Shown here piece after piece: positions 36,886-46,770 of a stretch of DNA of 64,000 bases. The stretch's first letter is position 1. The number at the start of each line of letters is the position of its first letter. Source of the stretch: Saprospiraceae bacterium (lineage in GTDB: Bacteria > Bacteroidota > Bacteroidia > Chitinophagales > Saprospiraceae); the NCBI GenBank assembly GCA_016714985.1, contig JADKBS010000007.1, positions 283,715-347,714 of the forward strand, written 5' to 3'. Position numbers and translations under genes: made by a program. The notes beneath the pieces are model-generated. The model saw only the letters and a list, made by a program, of their open reading frames with translations, ran no database searches and was not told the DNA's origin.

Positions 36886-39675
36886 TTACTTAGTGATGAT
36901 TAGTTTCTTCACGCCAACAGGTTTGTTAGCTGTGCTTAATTTGACCCAGTAAATTCCGGCTGGTATTTGGTGGACGGGAAGGCTGATGCTCTCCGTTCCG
37001 CCCTCAACAACATACTCGGCAATTGGCTGGCCCACCATGCTGGTGATGGTAATTTTGGCAGGAGTTTGTAACAGGGTAGCTATGACAAAAGTTACGGTGA
37101 ATTCATCCGAAGCAGGGTTTGGTTGCAACTAAAACCCTGCTTCAGGGATAGTTGCGGCTATGACCGTCCCATCTTCTCTGTTCTCCGCACCCGCACAGAG
37201 GATTCCATCCTCGAAATTGGACCGTACTTTCAGGGAATACAAGCCCCTGGTAACAAATACCGATCTCCCACCTTCCAAAGGGCATTGGGAGGCGATAGCC
37301 AGAAGTTGGGCAAGCTGTGCCGTCGTCAAATCGTTGGTGAGCAGCCAGCTAAGATAAATCTCATTGACCGTCTTTTCATTTTGCTCCCAAATATTGCTGG
37401 CCACAAGGGCAGCATTTTGTGCCTGCACAATTGGGATTTGGGCGTAGAGGGCACCCTGGATAGTGGCATAGAGAACCTCGTTAGCAAGTTCCAACTGGTA
37501 GATGCTGTTGGTCAGGTTCTCTTTGTCGAGGGCAAGTGCGGAAAGCTGAGCAGCAGAAGCGTCCACCATCTGGTAGTCCTTTTGCACGAGCTGGTTCAAA
37601 TGGCTTAAAATCAAATCGCTATTTGCCTTGAATTGTGCACGCTCTACGGGGCTGAGGCCAGAAAGGGCGGCGATGGCGTTCTCGACGGTCTGGTAAAGCC
37701 CCACCTTGGTGGTCTGGTTCGCATTATAGAACGAAGTTAGGGAAGGATTCAATGAAAGCAGTGAATTGTTTGCCTGCAGCCGTGCGTAAAGCCCCCGCTC
37801 TGCCACCCACCGCATGACCGGTTCTTGTGGTGTGCCAGTTGCGAATAGCCCTTGTGCGATGATAATATCAAATGAATCGATTGGGGAATCCTCGCCTATA
37901 ATCGGAATACCGCATTCTGGGAACTGGGCACAAGTCATTGGTGATCCAGAACCTGGGGTAAACCATGAGGCACCTGGGGCATTGGGTGTAGATACAACAA
38001 GTGGTTTGAACGGGGAGGCAAAGGGGTTGACTCTGAACCTTGAATTGAAGATTGCACTTGGGTCAGACCCCGTGTGCTGAGCCCCGGCCACGCTATACGT
38101 TCCCAGCCACTGGTTACCCTGGTTTTCTTGCACGGTGAAGCTGGAGTTGCCCTGTACAAACAACCCAACCTCATGGGTGCCGAAGGAGGTTTGTGAGATG
38201 CGCCAGAGGGTACCTGTACCGAAATAATTAAAGCCTTTTTTGGTAAGATTAGTCCCGTTGCAGCAAAAAGTCATATTGTTGCCAAACACCGTACTGATGC
38301 CGTCCGTTAAATTATTGGAAGTACCGTAACCAAGCACTGTATTTCCCGTGGTAATGGCATTGTCGTTACAGCCCTGAATGATTCCTGTTGCAAATCCAAA
38401 ACTACTTGGCGAGCCTGAAGCGGGTTCAAACAAGGTTATGGTATTGTTTTCAGTGATGCTATTTGCACCACTTCCCCAATGGATGCCATTGGCACCACTA
38501 TAAGCATTTATTGTATTACCACTGACAAACCCAGGGAGAGCGCTTGAAAAATAGGAATTTTCTAAATAAATGCCAGCGTATTCTTCAAGCAACCCGGTTG
38601 CGTTCCCGACCGTGACGATATTGGAGGCTGCGTTTAATGTATTGACACCGGTGACATGAATTCCAGCTGTTTGCACTCCACTACTTAGTGTAGAAATATT
38701 GTTCGAGTTTACAACAATATTTCCTTTTGGAGTAACACCATCAATAAACCCTTGAATATAAACACCCCTATCATGGATATCTGTCAAGGTGTTATCGGAA
38801 AAATTAATAGAGAAAGCAGTAACCGAATTGAGGCCAAAATTGCAATCTGTAAAGCTATTTTTGGCGAAAACTCCAGCGCATAGGCCGTCCAAGCGTATGC
38901 CACTGCTGTTTGCTTGTTGTTTTATTCTTGTGAAAGACGCCCCATTCACGGCCAAGCTAGCGTTATAGGCTACAACACCATTCAACAAGTTGGTAAAGGT
39001 GTTCGGAGAGCCTGCGCCATTGGTCGTACCGACCGTAAGCCCCGCCATACCCGTATTCTGTATCCCCGCAAACCCCAGTTGGCCAGCATAAGGCGATTTC
39101 AAGCCTGATTGGGAAGTGCTGAAGTTGTTTCCAGTAAACACGTCGTCTAAGTGAACTTTTCCAAGTGTATTGGGTGTAGCATTGATCAAAAAGATACCCA
39201 CGTAATCGTTGATGAACTGGTTGCCCTTGATTTTGAGACGCGCCCCAGTGCGAATCCTGAAAGCTTGCTTCCCGTCTTGTATGGTAGAGGAAAAACTGTT
39301 GAGCTTGCCTGAACCAGATACCTCGATATGGTTCCACATAGTGGTACATCCTTGCACAGTGGAGTTGTCAAAGGTCAGCGTACCATTGGTGTTCACCTTG
39401 ATTTCGGCGTTTGCATCCATGGTGACAACAGACAAGAAAAAAGTGTAGTTGATGTTTTGGGCGGTCAAGGTTCCTTTGACACAAACTTGCTGAGGCGTGC
39501 TGGGGGAGTTGGCAGCAGAGACTATCAAGCCCAGGCTGATGGCACTTTGTAGCGTAGGTACACCGACACCAGAGCCGATTTGCGCTGCACCTTCTGTACA
39601 GCCACATGGGGGCAATTCCTCTTCTTGTGCAGATAGGGTAAAAAAGTAGAACAGCAGTACAATGGGGAGCAGCAT
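36886..39675 (-). CDS. Right-handed beta-helix T9SS type A protein interrupted by an in-frame TAG
   Basis: Main body 37129-39675 (848 residues; a longer start at 39765 is possible). Signal peptide MLLPIVLLFYFFTLSAQ. A parallel beta-helix region follows (KIKGNQFINDYVGIFLINAT, FTDCNFGLNSVTAFSINFSD, NTLTDIHDRGVYIQGFIDG), then a helical region (about 640-830). The frame meets TAG at 37129-37131 and continues without a break for 80 codons as a perfect type A sorting domain (LQPNPASDEFTVTF ... HQIPAGIYWVKLST ... KKLIITK) ending at 36886. So the tail needed for T9SS export is split off by one codon. Either a nonsense change, an assembly error or readthrough. A 12-bp inverted repeat brackets the TAG. 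Confidence 0.85.
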
Positions 39676-40237
39676 TTTTCTAAATGCCCCTGGATTGAAT
39701 TGATTTGGCCATGTCCCCAATCCGCACAATACAGGCAAAATTGGATGAGCAATTGTCTTTTTCATACCTTTGCTAGGTTTACTTACGTGAATAGACGGGG
39801 CTACTGCTGTGCATCTCGGAAAAGTAGAACAGCAGTTGGTCCCGTTTCTATCTATTGAAGACCATCAATAGCAAAACCAGTGCAGCATCCAGCAATTTCG
39901 GATGCCATTTTCAGTATTTTGTGCCACTACCAAATCTTCACTGAAACACTTAGGTGTCAAATTCCATCCAGTTTCAACGTATTTCCCTTCGGTCTGGAAG
40001 GGCCGGTCTGGAAGGGCCGGTCTGGAATGGCCGGTCTGGCAAAATCATTTGACGTGATGCAAAGTAAATGAATATTCGCATAACAAACTATATGAGTCTA
40101 AAATTTCTTTAGGCAAAATGCAATTAGTATGACAACTTGAATTTTCCTTGGTTTCAGGTGCTAATGGGAATCCTGATAAAATACAATCACTACATCTGAC
40201 TTCCTCCCTATCTTCGCCACTGTAAATTCTAATCATT
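39676..40237. other. 562-nt intergenic region with a 14-bp tandem repeat
   Basis: Upstream region shared by the beta-helix gene (minus) and pepD (plus). Part of 39676-39765 could be coding if the upstream start of the beta-helix gene is used. Apart from the tandem repeat at 39991-40039 nothing was recognised; no exact TAnnTTTG box was found. Confidence 0.5.
39991..40039. repeat. Tandem repeat ggtctggaagggcc, 3.5 copies
   Basis: Units 39991-40004, 40005-40018, 40019-40032 (one g-to-t change) and a half unit to 40039. The 14-bp period is twice seven. It lies about 200 nt upstream of pepD. Confidence 0.85.
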
Positions 40238-41689
40238 ATGTCACAAGCCATCCGCAACCTCGAACCCCGGGAACTTTGGAACTACTTCGCTGACTTGAAC
40301 GCCGTGCCACGTCCTTCAAAAAAAGAAGAACGGGTCATTGAGTTCATCAAAAACTTCGGCAAAAAGCTTGGCCTGCCTGTGAAGGTGGACAAAGTGGGCA
40401 ATGTCATTATCACCAAGCCAGCCACCAAAGGCATGGAAGGAAAGGCGACCCTACTGCTCCAAAGCCATTTGGACATGGTTCACCAGAAGAACGCCGACAC
40501 CAAGTTCGACTTCGACAAGGAGGGTATCAAGATGCTTGTAGAGGGCGATTGGGTGCGGGCCGACGGCACAACCCTCGGCGCTGACAACGGCATTGGCGTG
40601 GCCAGCATCATGGCCATCTTGGAGTCCAAGACCATCCCCCACCCTCCCATTGAGGCACTTTTTACCATTGATGAAGAAACGGGCCTCACAGGTGCCAAAG
40701 GCTTGAAAGGTGGCCTGCTCAACGCCAAGTACATGCTCAATCTCGACACGGAAGACGACCGGGAACTGACCATCGGCTGCGCTGGCGGCATTGATGTGAC
40801 GGGCGAAGGCAAGTACCGCCAAGAGCCTACGCCTGCTGGAATGACGGCCTATAAAATCGGCATTAAAGGATTGACTGGTGGCCATTCCGGCACCGACATC
40901 CACCTTGGAAGGGGCAATGCCAACAAGCTATGCAACCGCATTTTGTCCTCGGCTGCTGCCCAATTTGGGCTGCGGGTTTCGAGCATGGACGGGGGCAGCT
41001 TGCGCAATGCCATACCCCGTGAATGCTTCGCCACGGCTGTGGTGCCTTCGGCAAAAGCAGCTGATTTTCAAACATTCATAAAAAACGAAACCGCCGCCCT
41101 GAAGGCGGAATACGCCACCACCGACCCAGATTTGGCTGTCGTTTGCGAAGCATCCGAGATGCCCTCAACGGTATTGGCCTTGCCATTCCAGAAAAAATTC
41201 TTGGCCGTGGTTTATGCCTGCCCCAATGGCATCCACCGTATGAGCCCAGACGTGGAAGACCTCGTGCAAACCAGCAACAACCTGAGCCGGGTATTGGTAA
41301 AGGAAGGCCAGTTCACTATCCAATGCCTGACCCGTGGCTCTGTGAATTCTGAAAAAATGGATCTCGCTCATGCCATCCGTGCCACCATGCAATTGGCTGG
41401 CGCCAAGGTCAAGTTCGGCAACGAATACCCCGGCTGGGCACCAAATCCCTCCTCGCATATCGTAAAGGTGATGAGCAGCATTTTCGAGGAACTGTTCAAC
41501 GAAAAACCCCATGTCTATGCCTGCCACGCTGGACTGGAATGCGGCATCGTCGGGCAGCACTACCCCGATATGCAGATGATTTCATTTGGGCCCAATATTC
41601 GTGGTGCCCACTCGCCGGATGAGAAAGTGCAGATTAGTTCTGTGCAGAAGTATTGGGGGTTTCTGCTTCGGGCTTTGAAGGAGATTTGA
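40238..41689 (+). CDS. pepD: Aminoacyl-histidine dipeptidase (cytosol nonspecific dipeptidase)
   Basis: 483 residues, matching PepD of the M20 metallopeptidases. Metal ligands are visible: LLQSHLDMVHQ (His77, Asp79), GADNGIGVA (Asp116), FTIDEETGLTGAKGL (Glu146/147), LNLDTEDDRELTIGCAGG, and the C-terminal FGPNIRGAHSPDEKV (His). The lid domain contains KIGIKGLTGGHSGTDIHLGR. It hydrolyses dipeptides such as carnosine-like Xaa-His in the cytosol, with two zinc ions. No signal peptide. It is flanked on the right by a terminator shared with the convergent glucosaminidase gene. Confidence 0.95.
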   Translation: MSQAIRNLEPRELWNYFADLNAVPRPSKKEERVIEFIKNFGKKLGLPVKVDKVGNVIITKPATKGMEGKATLLLQSHLDMVHQKNADTKFDFDKEGIKMLVEGDWVRADGTTLGADNGIGVASIMAILESKTIPHPPIEALFTIDEETGLTGAKGLKGGLLNAKYMLNLDTEDDRELTIGCAGGIDVTGEGKYRQEPTPAGMTAYKIGIKGLTGGHSGTDIHLGRGNANKLCNRILSSAAAQFGLRVSSMDGGSLRNAIPRECFATAVVPSAKAADFQTFIKNETAALKAEYATTDPDLAVVCEASEMPSTVLALPFQKKFLAVVYACPNGIHRMSPDVEDLVQTSNNLSRVLVKEGQFTIQCLTRGSVNSEKMDLAHAIRATMQLAGAKVKFGNEYPGWAPNPSSHIVKVMSSIFEELFNEKPHVYACHAGLECGIVGQHYPDMQMISFGPNIRGAHSPDEKVQISSVQKYWGFLLRALKEI

Positions 41690-41691
41690 GG

Positions 41692-41858
41692 AAGGATTGA
41701 AGGATTGAAGGATTGAATATTCGGCAAAAAGCCTTCCAAGTTCCTGAAACTTGGAAGGCCTTTTTGTTTTATTTCGACATCGAACAACTACAAGATTAGT
41801 TCCTCGAAATTTTTATTGATGGTAGCCCCATATTCAATCCTTCAATCCTTCAATCCTT
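41692..41858. repeat. 29-bp inverted repeat pair made of three aaggattg units
   Basis: aaggattg repeated three times plus aatat (41692-41720) and its exact reverse complement (41830-41858). The pair flanks the terminator hairpin between convergent genes; the left copy starts 3 nt after the pepD stop and the right copy overlaps the stop codon of the glucosaminidase gene. Confidence 0.85.
41731..41770. terminator. Terminator between convergent pepD and glucosaminidase genes
   Basis: Stem gccttccaagtt / aacttggaaggc (12 bp, perfect; 41731-41742 and 41748-41759), loop cctga, preceded by aaaaa and followed by a T-rich run, so it can work in both directions. Confidence 0.85.
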
Positions 41859-42666
41859 ACTTATCAAACTGGTGCAGGTCCAGTTCTTCGATTATCTTTA
41901 TCAACTTCTTGTCATAGTTCTTATCCGTGGCGTAGCCAGCTTTTTTCAAGCCACTTGCCCAGCTTTTGTAGTCGGTGGTTCCGAATTTCTTCAAGTTTTT
42001 GTAGCGGTCAATCTGGAGCAGTTTTGAGTGCTCCCGGAAGCTCTCCCAAGATGAGTCGAACACCCGAAACATGTCGAAGACATCGTCGTCGGAATAGTTG
42101 CGACAGGTGCAGTGGCGGCACTTGCTGCGGCACTTGATGCCGAAATGGTTGTTTGAATCAGTGGCCAACTTACTGCCCCCAGCATCCGTTTCGAGCAGGC
42201 CCTGGGCCAAGGTGATGCTTGCAGGTATGCCAAACTGCTTCATCTCTGACATTGCGGTAGCAGCGAAACGCTCCACGTACTTACGGCAAGCGGTGTTTTT
42301 CTCCTTGACAATGGCCTCGTCCACGCCTTTCCGATTGGCCATTTCCGGGTCGAAAACAAAGCTCAGGTTTTTGAAATCGCTGGATTTCCAAGATTTTACA
42401 GTGGCCTTGGCCGGGCGGTCTTCGTTGAAAATGCTTGGGAAAGCAGGTTCTTCGGGAAATGATGCGTTCAGTTTTTCGGTTTTCATGCTCGTTTGCACGG
42501 CCATAGGCTCCAGTATGCTGACCGAGGACTTCACTTCCCGGTTGGTGTAGAGTTGCCAGACAAAGCAGGCAATGACCATCTGGAACCAATATTTACCGAA
42601 CCACTGAAGCAGTTCCTTTGCGATGCTGGTTGGTTGGGGCGCTTGGGAAAGGTGATATGCTGCCAT
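41857..42666 (-). CDS. Glucosaminidase-domain protein (peptidoglycan hydrolase, FlgJ-like)
   Basis: 269 residues. One helix near residues 27-43 (YWFQMVIACFVWQLYT) suggests an inner membrane anchor rather than a cleaved signal. After a linker, the glucosaminidase domain fills about residues 125-265: FAATAMSEMKQFGIPASITL, AQGLLETDAGGSKLA with the likely catalytic Glu, SNNHFGIKC, FRVFDSSWESFREHSKLLQ and YKSWASGLKKAGYATD. It should cut the GlcNAc-MurNAc bond in peptidoglycan during growth or remodelling. A Cys-rich insertion (KCRSKCRHCTC) sits after the HFGIKC motif. It is convergent with pepD. Confidence 0.92.
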   Translation of the reverse strand: MAAYHLSQAPQPTSIAKELLQWFGKYWFQMVIACFVWQLYTNREVKSSVSILEPMAVQTSMKTEKLNASFPEEPAFPSIFNEDRPAKATVKSWKSSDFKNLSFVFDPEMANRKGVDEAIVKEKNTACRKYVERFAATAMSEMKQFGIPASITLAQGLLETDAGGSKLATDSNNHFGIKCRSKCRHCTCRNYSDDDVFDMFRVFDSSWESFREHSKLLQIDRYKNLKKFGTTDYKSWASGLKKAGYATDKNYDKKLIKIIEELDLHQFDK

Positions 42667-42965
42667 GTTTAAAACATTTTTTTGGTTATCAACTCAATTG
42701 CGACAGCAAAGTAAACGTATTTGTTTTTGATTTCAAAACTTTTTCAAAACTTTTTGTTTTTATTTTCAACTTTGTTCCACCCCCCTGCTTTTGTTCACCT
42801 ATTCAAGTTTGTCTTCTAAAAACCTGTTTTTAGGAAGAAAAATGATTGGCTATCTGTAACTAAGTCAAGCAAATGACAAAAATCAAATTAGCAAAATGAA
42901 TGATGTGGCTTTTGAAAAAGGAACCGTTAAGTGTAAAAATAACACACCTTGAAACTCAGTACATC
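42667..42965. other. 299-nt divergent intergenic region, no gene seen
   Basis: AT-rich region between the glucosaminidase and serine hydrolase starts. A direct repeat caaaacttttt occurs twice near 42738-42760. No exact TAnnTTTG box was found on either strand. Confidence 0.4.
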
Positions 42966-43988
42966 ATGCAAAACAGAACATCCAAGCCAAGCCAAAGCTC
43001 ATTCTTTAGAAGACGGAACGTTGCTATAATCTCTTTCGCAATTGGCATCCTAATCACCACTATTTCAGCGTACTTCTACTATGGTAAAAGCATTGAATCA
43101 GCAATAAAGCAAACTCCTCCTTATGAAATTAAGCGCCTCAGCACCTACAAAAACATACGGCCTATCATATCAGTAGAGCCAAAAGATGAGTCACCAAACC
43201 TAAAAAACACAAAGGCTGCCGTGGGTTCCTTGATTGACAGCCTCAAAAAAGAGGGAATCTTAAAAGATGCCTCCATCTATTTCAGAAAAACAAGCACGAG
43301 CGAGTGGATTTCCATCAACAACACGATCAGGTATCACCCAGCCTCCTTGATGAAAGTCGCCATGATGCTGGCATGGTTGAAATCAGCAGAGGCTGTTCCT
43401 GGCACCTTGGAGAAAAAGCTAACTGCAAAAATTGACGACGCAAAACTGCCATCAAACCCATATTTCAAAGCACCGAGCATCGAAGATGGCAAGCAGTACT
43501 CCGTTCACGACCTTATCTATCACATGATTGCTCACTCTGACAACCGAGCTACCTCGGTCTTGGAACAAAATTCAGATGCAAGGTATGCCACCATGTTATT
43601 GAACCAATTGGGACTGCCACCAGTGCAAGCCGGGGCCAGCAGCTACATGCTCACTGCCAGCGAATATTCCATGTTCATCAAAGCCATCTACAATTCCACC
43701 TTCAACAGCCCGGAGTACTCCCAATATGCCAGCGAAATGATGGAAAATTCCAGCTTCAAGGAAGGCTTTGCCAAAGGCTTCCCCGCAGGAACGAAAATTT
43801 GGCACAAGTTCGGCGAATGGAGTGCAATAGGCAGCCCAGATGAGCTGCACCAATCAGGCGTGGTCATCATTGGCAACGAGCCTTATATCCTCACCATTAT
43901 GACCCGTGGAAAGGGGTTCGACAACCTGACCAAGGTACTTGCCATGCTGTCGAATAGGGTTTACACTTCCGCCATGAAATTCAGCTGA
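42966..43988 (+). CDS. Class A beta-lactamase-like serine hydrolase, membrane anchored
   Basis: 340 residues from the ATG at 42966; an upstream ATG at 42900 is in frame but adds a poorly coding leader. A signal-anchor helix spans about residues 19-38 (VAIISFAIGILITTISAYFY). Beta-lactamase/transpeptidase motifs: S-x-x-K as ASLMK (Ser127, Lys130) and S-D-N as HSDNRA (191-193). In place of the third KTG motif it has HKFGEW, so a true beta-lactamase function is doubtful. It is better called a serine hydrolase of the class A fold with unknown substrate. It stands 93 nt before the prolyl oligopeptidase gene on the same strand. Confidence 0.88.
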   Translation: MQNRTSKPSQSSFFRRRNVAIISFAIGILITTISAYFYYGKSIESAIKQTPPYEIKRLSTYKNIRPIISVEPKDESPNLKNTKAAVGSLIDSLKKEGILKDASIYFRKTSTSEWISINNTIRYHPASLMKVAMMLAWLKSAEAVPGTLEKKLTAKIDDAKLPSNPYFKAPSIEDGKQYSVHDLIYHMIAHSDNRATSVLEQNSDARYATMLLNQLGLPPVQAGASSYMLTASEYSMFIKAIYNSTFNSPEYSQYASEMMENSSFKEGFAKGFPAGTKIWHKFGEWSAIGSPDELHQSGVVIIGNEPYILTIMTRGKGFDNLTKVLAMLSNRVYTSAMKFS

Positions 43989-44081
43989 GCAGCATCAACC
44001 CTGCAACTACACATCCTCCAGTTTGTCTATCTTGCGGCGCAATTTTGCGTACAGCAAATCCATCAAAACAATAGACAAATC

Positions 44082-46244
44082 ATGAAAAAATTCTGGCTCT
44101 TCGCCTTGTCCGCCGCAGCCCTCATTGGCTGCAACAAAGCGGGCGACCAATCCTCCACTACAAATATGGACTACCCGAACATCCCAGTTACCTATCCCAA
44201 GACCGCTACTGAAGACGTAAAGGACGACTACTTCGGCACCTCCGTCGCCGACCCTTACCGCTGGCTCGAAAACGACACCGCCGCCAACACGGAGGCTTGG
44301 GTCAAGGAGCAGAACGTGGTGACGCAGGGCTATTTGGACAAAATCCCGTTCCGCAAGTCCGTGCGAGACCGCTTCGAGGAGTTGTTCAACTACCCCAAAT
44401 ACGGTGCCCCCTACCAAGTTGGTGAGTATTATTTTTTCTCGAAAAACGATGGCCTGCAAAACCAATCGGTACTTTACCGCCAGAAAGGCTTGGACGGAGC
44501 GCCTGAGGTGTTTATTGACCCCAACAAACTCTCCGAAAAAGGCACGGCGGCCATCAGCATCGTCGGCGTTTCTGGCGACGACAAGTACATGACCATCGCC
44601 CGCTCGGATGCTGGCTCGGACTGGAGCGAACTGCAGGTGTACGACGTGGCCACCATGAAACAAATGCCCGACGTGCTGAAATGGGTCAAGTTTAGCGGCG
44701 GCGCTTGGTACAAGGACGGCTTCTTCTACTCCCGCTACCCCGAACCCGCCAAGGGCACCGAACTCAGCGGCAACAACATGAACCACTGGGTCTATTACCA
44801 CAAGTTGGGCACACCACAGAGCGCCGACAAGCTCATTTACAAGGATGAAAAGAACCCCAGCTATTACCACAACGCACAGGTGAGCGAAGATGAAAAGCAG
44901 CTTTTCATCTATGCTGCCCCTGGCACCAATGGCTATGCCGTACTGCACAAGGACCTAAGCACGGATGGCCCAATCAAGACGCTTTTTGCAGGGTACGATA
45001 ACAAGACCTCGGTCGTGCACACCATCGGCAACAAGGCACTAGCCCTCACCGATATTGACGCACCGAACTACCGTCTCGTGGAAGTGGATTTGACGAAGCC
45101 GGACAAGGCGGGCTGGAAGGAAATCATCCCCACCTCCGAAAACCTGCTTGAAGGCTGCTCCACGGGCGGCGGCAAGCTCTACGCCAGCTACTTGGAAAAG
45201 GCCACCAACCGAATCTACGAAATGAACTACGACGGCTCTGGCAAAAAGCCGCTTTCCCTGCCCGGCGTCGGAACGGCAGGTGCCCCCGGTGGCAAGGAAA
45301 GCCACAAGACCCTGTTCTACAATTTCACCTCCTTCCTTTACCCGCCTACCATTTTCAAATACGAGGTGGCAACTGGGCAATCTTCCATTTTCCAGGAGAC
45401 GAAACTAAAGTTCAACCCTGCCGATTACGAGGAGAAACAGGTGACCTACAACAGCAAGGATGGCACCCCAGTGACCATGTTTGTGGTGCATAAAAAAGGC
45501 CTGAAAATGGACGGCAACAACCCTTGCTATCTCTATTCTTATGGGGGTTTCAACATCAGCCTATCACCCTCGTTCAGTACCTCCCGTATTTTGCTTTTGG
45601 AAAACGGCGGTGTCTTCGCCATGCCCAACCTGCGTGGCGGCGGCGAGTACGGCGAGGAATGGCACAAGGGCGGTATGCTGATGAAAAAACAGAACGTGTT
45701 CGACGATTTCATTGCGGCAGCAGAATACCTGATTGCCCAGCAATACACCTCGAAGGAAAAACTCGGCATCGGTGGCGGCTCCAATGGCGGCCTGCTCGTG
45801 GGCACTTGCATGACCCAACGCCCCGACCTTTTCAAAGTGGCACTTCCAGCCGTGGGCGTGATGGACATGCTGCGCTACCACAAGTTCACCGTTGGCAAGG
45901 GCTGGATACCTGAATATGGCAGCAGCGAGGAAAGCACCGAAATGTTCAACTACCTCAAGGGCTACTCCCCGCTCCATAACCTAAAGCCCGGAACGGCCTA
46001 TCCCGCTACCATGATCACCACTGCCGACCACGACGACCGGGTGGTGCCTGCCCACTCCTTCAAGTTTGCGGCAGCACTGCCAGCCGCCCACAAAGGCGAC
46101 AACCCCGTGCTCATCCGCATCGAAACGGACGCCGGGCACGGTGCTGGCAAGCCTACTTCCAAAGTGATTGACGAGGTTGCCGATATCTATTCGTTCTTCT
46201 TCTACAACACGAAGACGGCGGTGAAGTACAATGTGAAGGGGTGA
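44082..46244 (+). CDS. Prolyl oligopeptidase family serine peptidase (S9A), lipoprotein
   Basis: 720 residues. The signal MKKFWLFALSAAALIGC gives a lipid-anchored Cys17, so the enzyme is exported. The N-terminal YPKTATEDVKDDYFGTSVAD and PYRWLEND are typical of the family. A seven-blade propeller (about 90-450) precedes an alpha/beta-hydrolase domain with GIGGGSNGGLLVG (nucleophile Ser567), TTADHDDRVVPAHSFKF (catalytic Asp near 652) and DAGHGAGKP (His686). It cleaves short peptides after proline. The NLRGGGEYGEEWHKGG block is also conserved. The serine hydrolase gene lies 93 nt upstream; they may share a transcript. Confidence 0.95.
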   Translation: MKKFWLFALSAAALIGCNKAGDQSSTTNMDYPNIPVTYPKTATEDVKDDYFGTSVADPYRWLENDTAANTEAWVKEQNVVTQGYLDKIPFRKSVRDRFEELFNYPKYGAPYQVGEYYFFSKNDGLQNQSVLYRQKGLDGAPEVFIDPNKLSEKGTAAISIVGVSGDDKYMTIARSDAGSDWSELQVYDVATMKQMPDVLKWVKFSGGAWYKDGFFYSRYPEPAKGTELSGNNMNHWVYYHKLGTPQSADKLIYKDEKNPSYYHNAQVSEDEKQLFIYAAPGTNGYAVLHKDLSTDGPIKTLFAGYDNKTSVVHTIGNKALALTDIDAPNYRLVEVDLTKPDKAGWKEIIPTSENLLEGCSTGGGKLYASYLEKATNRIYEMNYDGSGKKPLSLPGVGTAGAPGGKESHKTLFYNFTSFLYPPTIFKYEVATGQSSIFQETKLKFNPADYEEKQVTYNSKDGTPVTMFVVHKKGLKMDGNNPCYLYSYGGFNISLSPSFSTSRILLLENGGVFAMPNLRGGGEYGEEWHKGGMLMKKQNVFDDFIAAAEYLIAQQYTSKEKLGIGGGSNGGLLVGTCMTQRPDLFKVALPAVGVMDMLRYHKFTVGKGWIPEYGSSEESTEMFNYLKGYSPLHNLKPGTAYPATMITTADHDDRVVPAHSFKFAAALPAAHKGDNPVLIRIETDAGHGAGKPTSKVIDEVADIYSFFFYNTKTAVKYNVKG

Positions 46245-46770
46245 TAAGAATTGAAGCGGCAAAGAAAAAATTAGTGTGGAGACACTTCCCGAATCAGGGT
46301 CAAGCGAAATTTTTGCGATGTAAATTTTTCAGGGGCCGCAAATTGTACTTTTGCAGAGGCAAAAAAACAATTTGCGGCCCCTTTATGGAATCCTAACTAA
46401 CGGTGATCCCGGGATTGGTGCAATAGATACTTGCAATTTTCAAAAATACCCTTGCCGCTAAAATAGATGCTTTGCATCAGCAAAAAATCAAATAGCAACC
46501 TTTCAACGGGGCCGCCTAGTGTCGATGACAACCACTGGCGCTAAATAAATACCATGTCAGGCCAAAATCTACGTATAGGAATATCCGCACCTAGCGGTGA
46601 TATTGCTTCCGCTTTGAGGTTTGGAAAGTTTAGGGCACCTCAATTGAATGAAACAGCCTTAAAATGGCTTGTTTTACCCTGATTTTGAATATTATCAACC
46701 CACTGGTAGCCAATTATCATTTACTTTTTCCTCATGGCGGTATAGGTTGCTTCCAATAAAACCATTCGCC
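46245..46770. other. 526-nt intergenic region with a large hairpin
   Basis: Apart from the inverted repeat at 46331-46382, nothing coding or repeated was recognised. The segment tacttttg (46346-46353, inside the hairpin loop) matches TAnnTTTG by chance or as a promoter, with no convincing upstream element. Confidence 0.4.
46331..46382. terminator. 16-bp perfect hairpin downstream of the prolyl oligopeptidase gene
   Basis: Arms aggggccgcaaattgt (46331-46346) and acaatttgcggcccct (46367-46382) with a 20-nt loop, followed by a short ttta. It begins 87 nt past the stop codon. It could be a terminator or a mobile palindromic element. Confidence 0.55.

Noticed and set aside
42966..43988. True class A beta-lactamase (resistance gene)
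   Set aside because: SxxK and SDN are present, but the KTG triad is replaced by HKFGEW and the protein is membrane-anchored, so resistance cannot be claimed.
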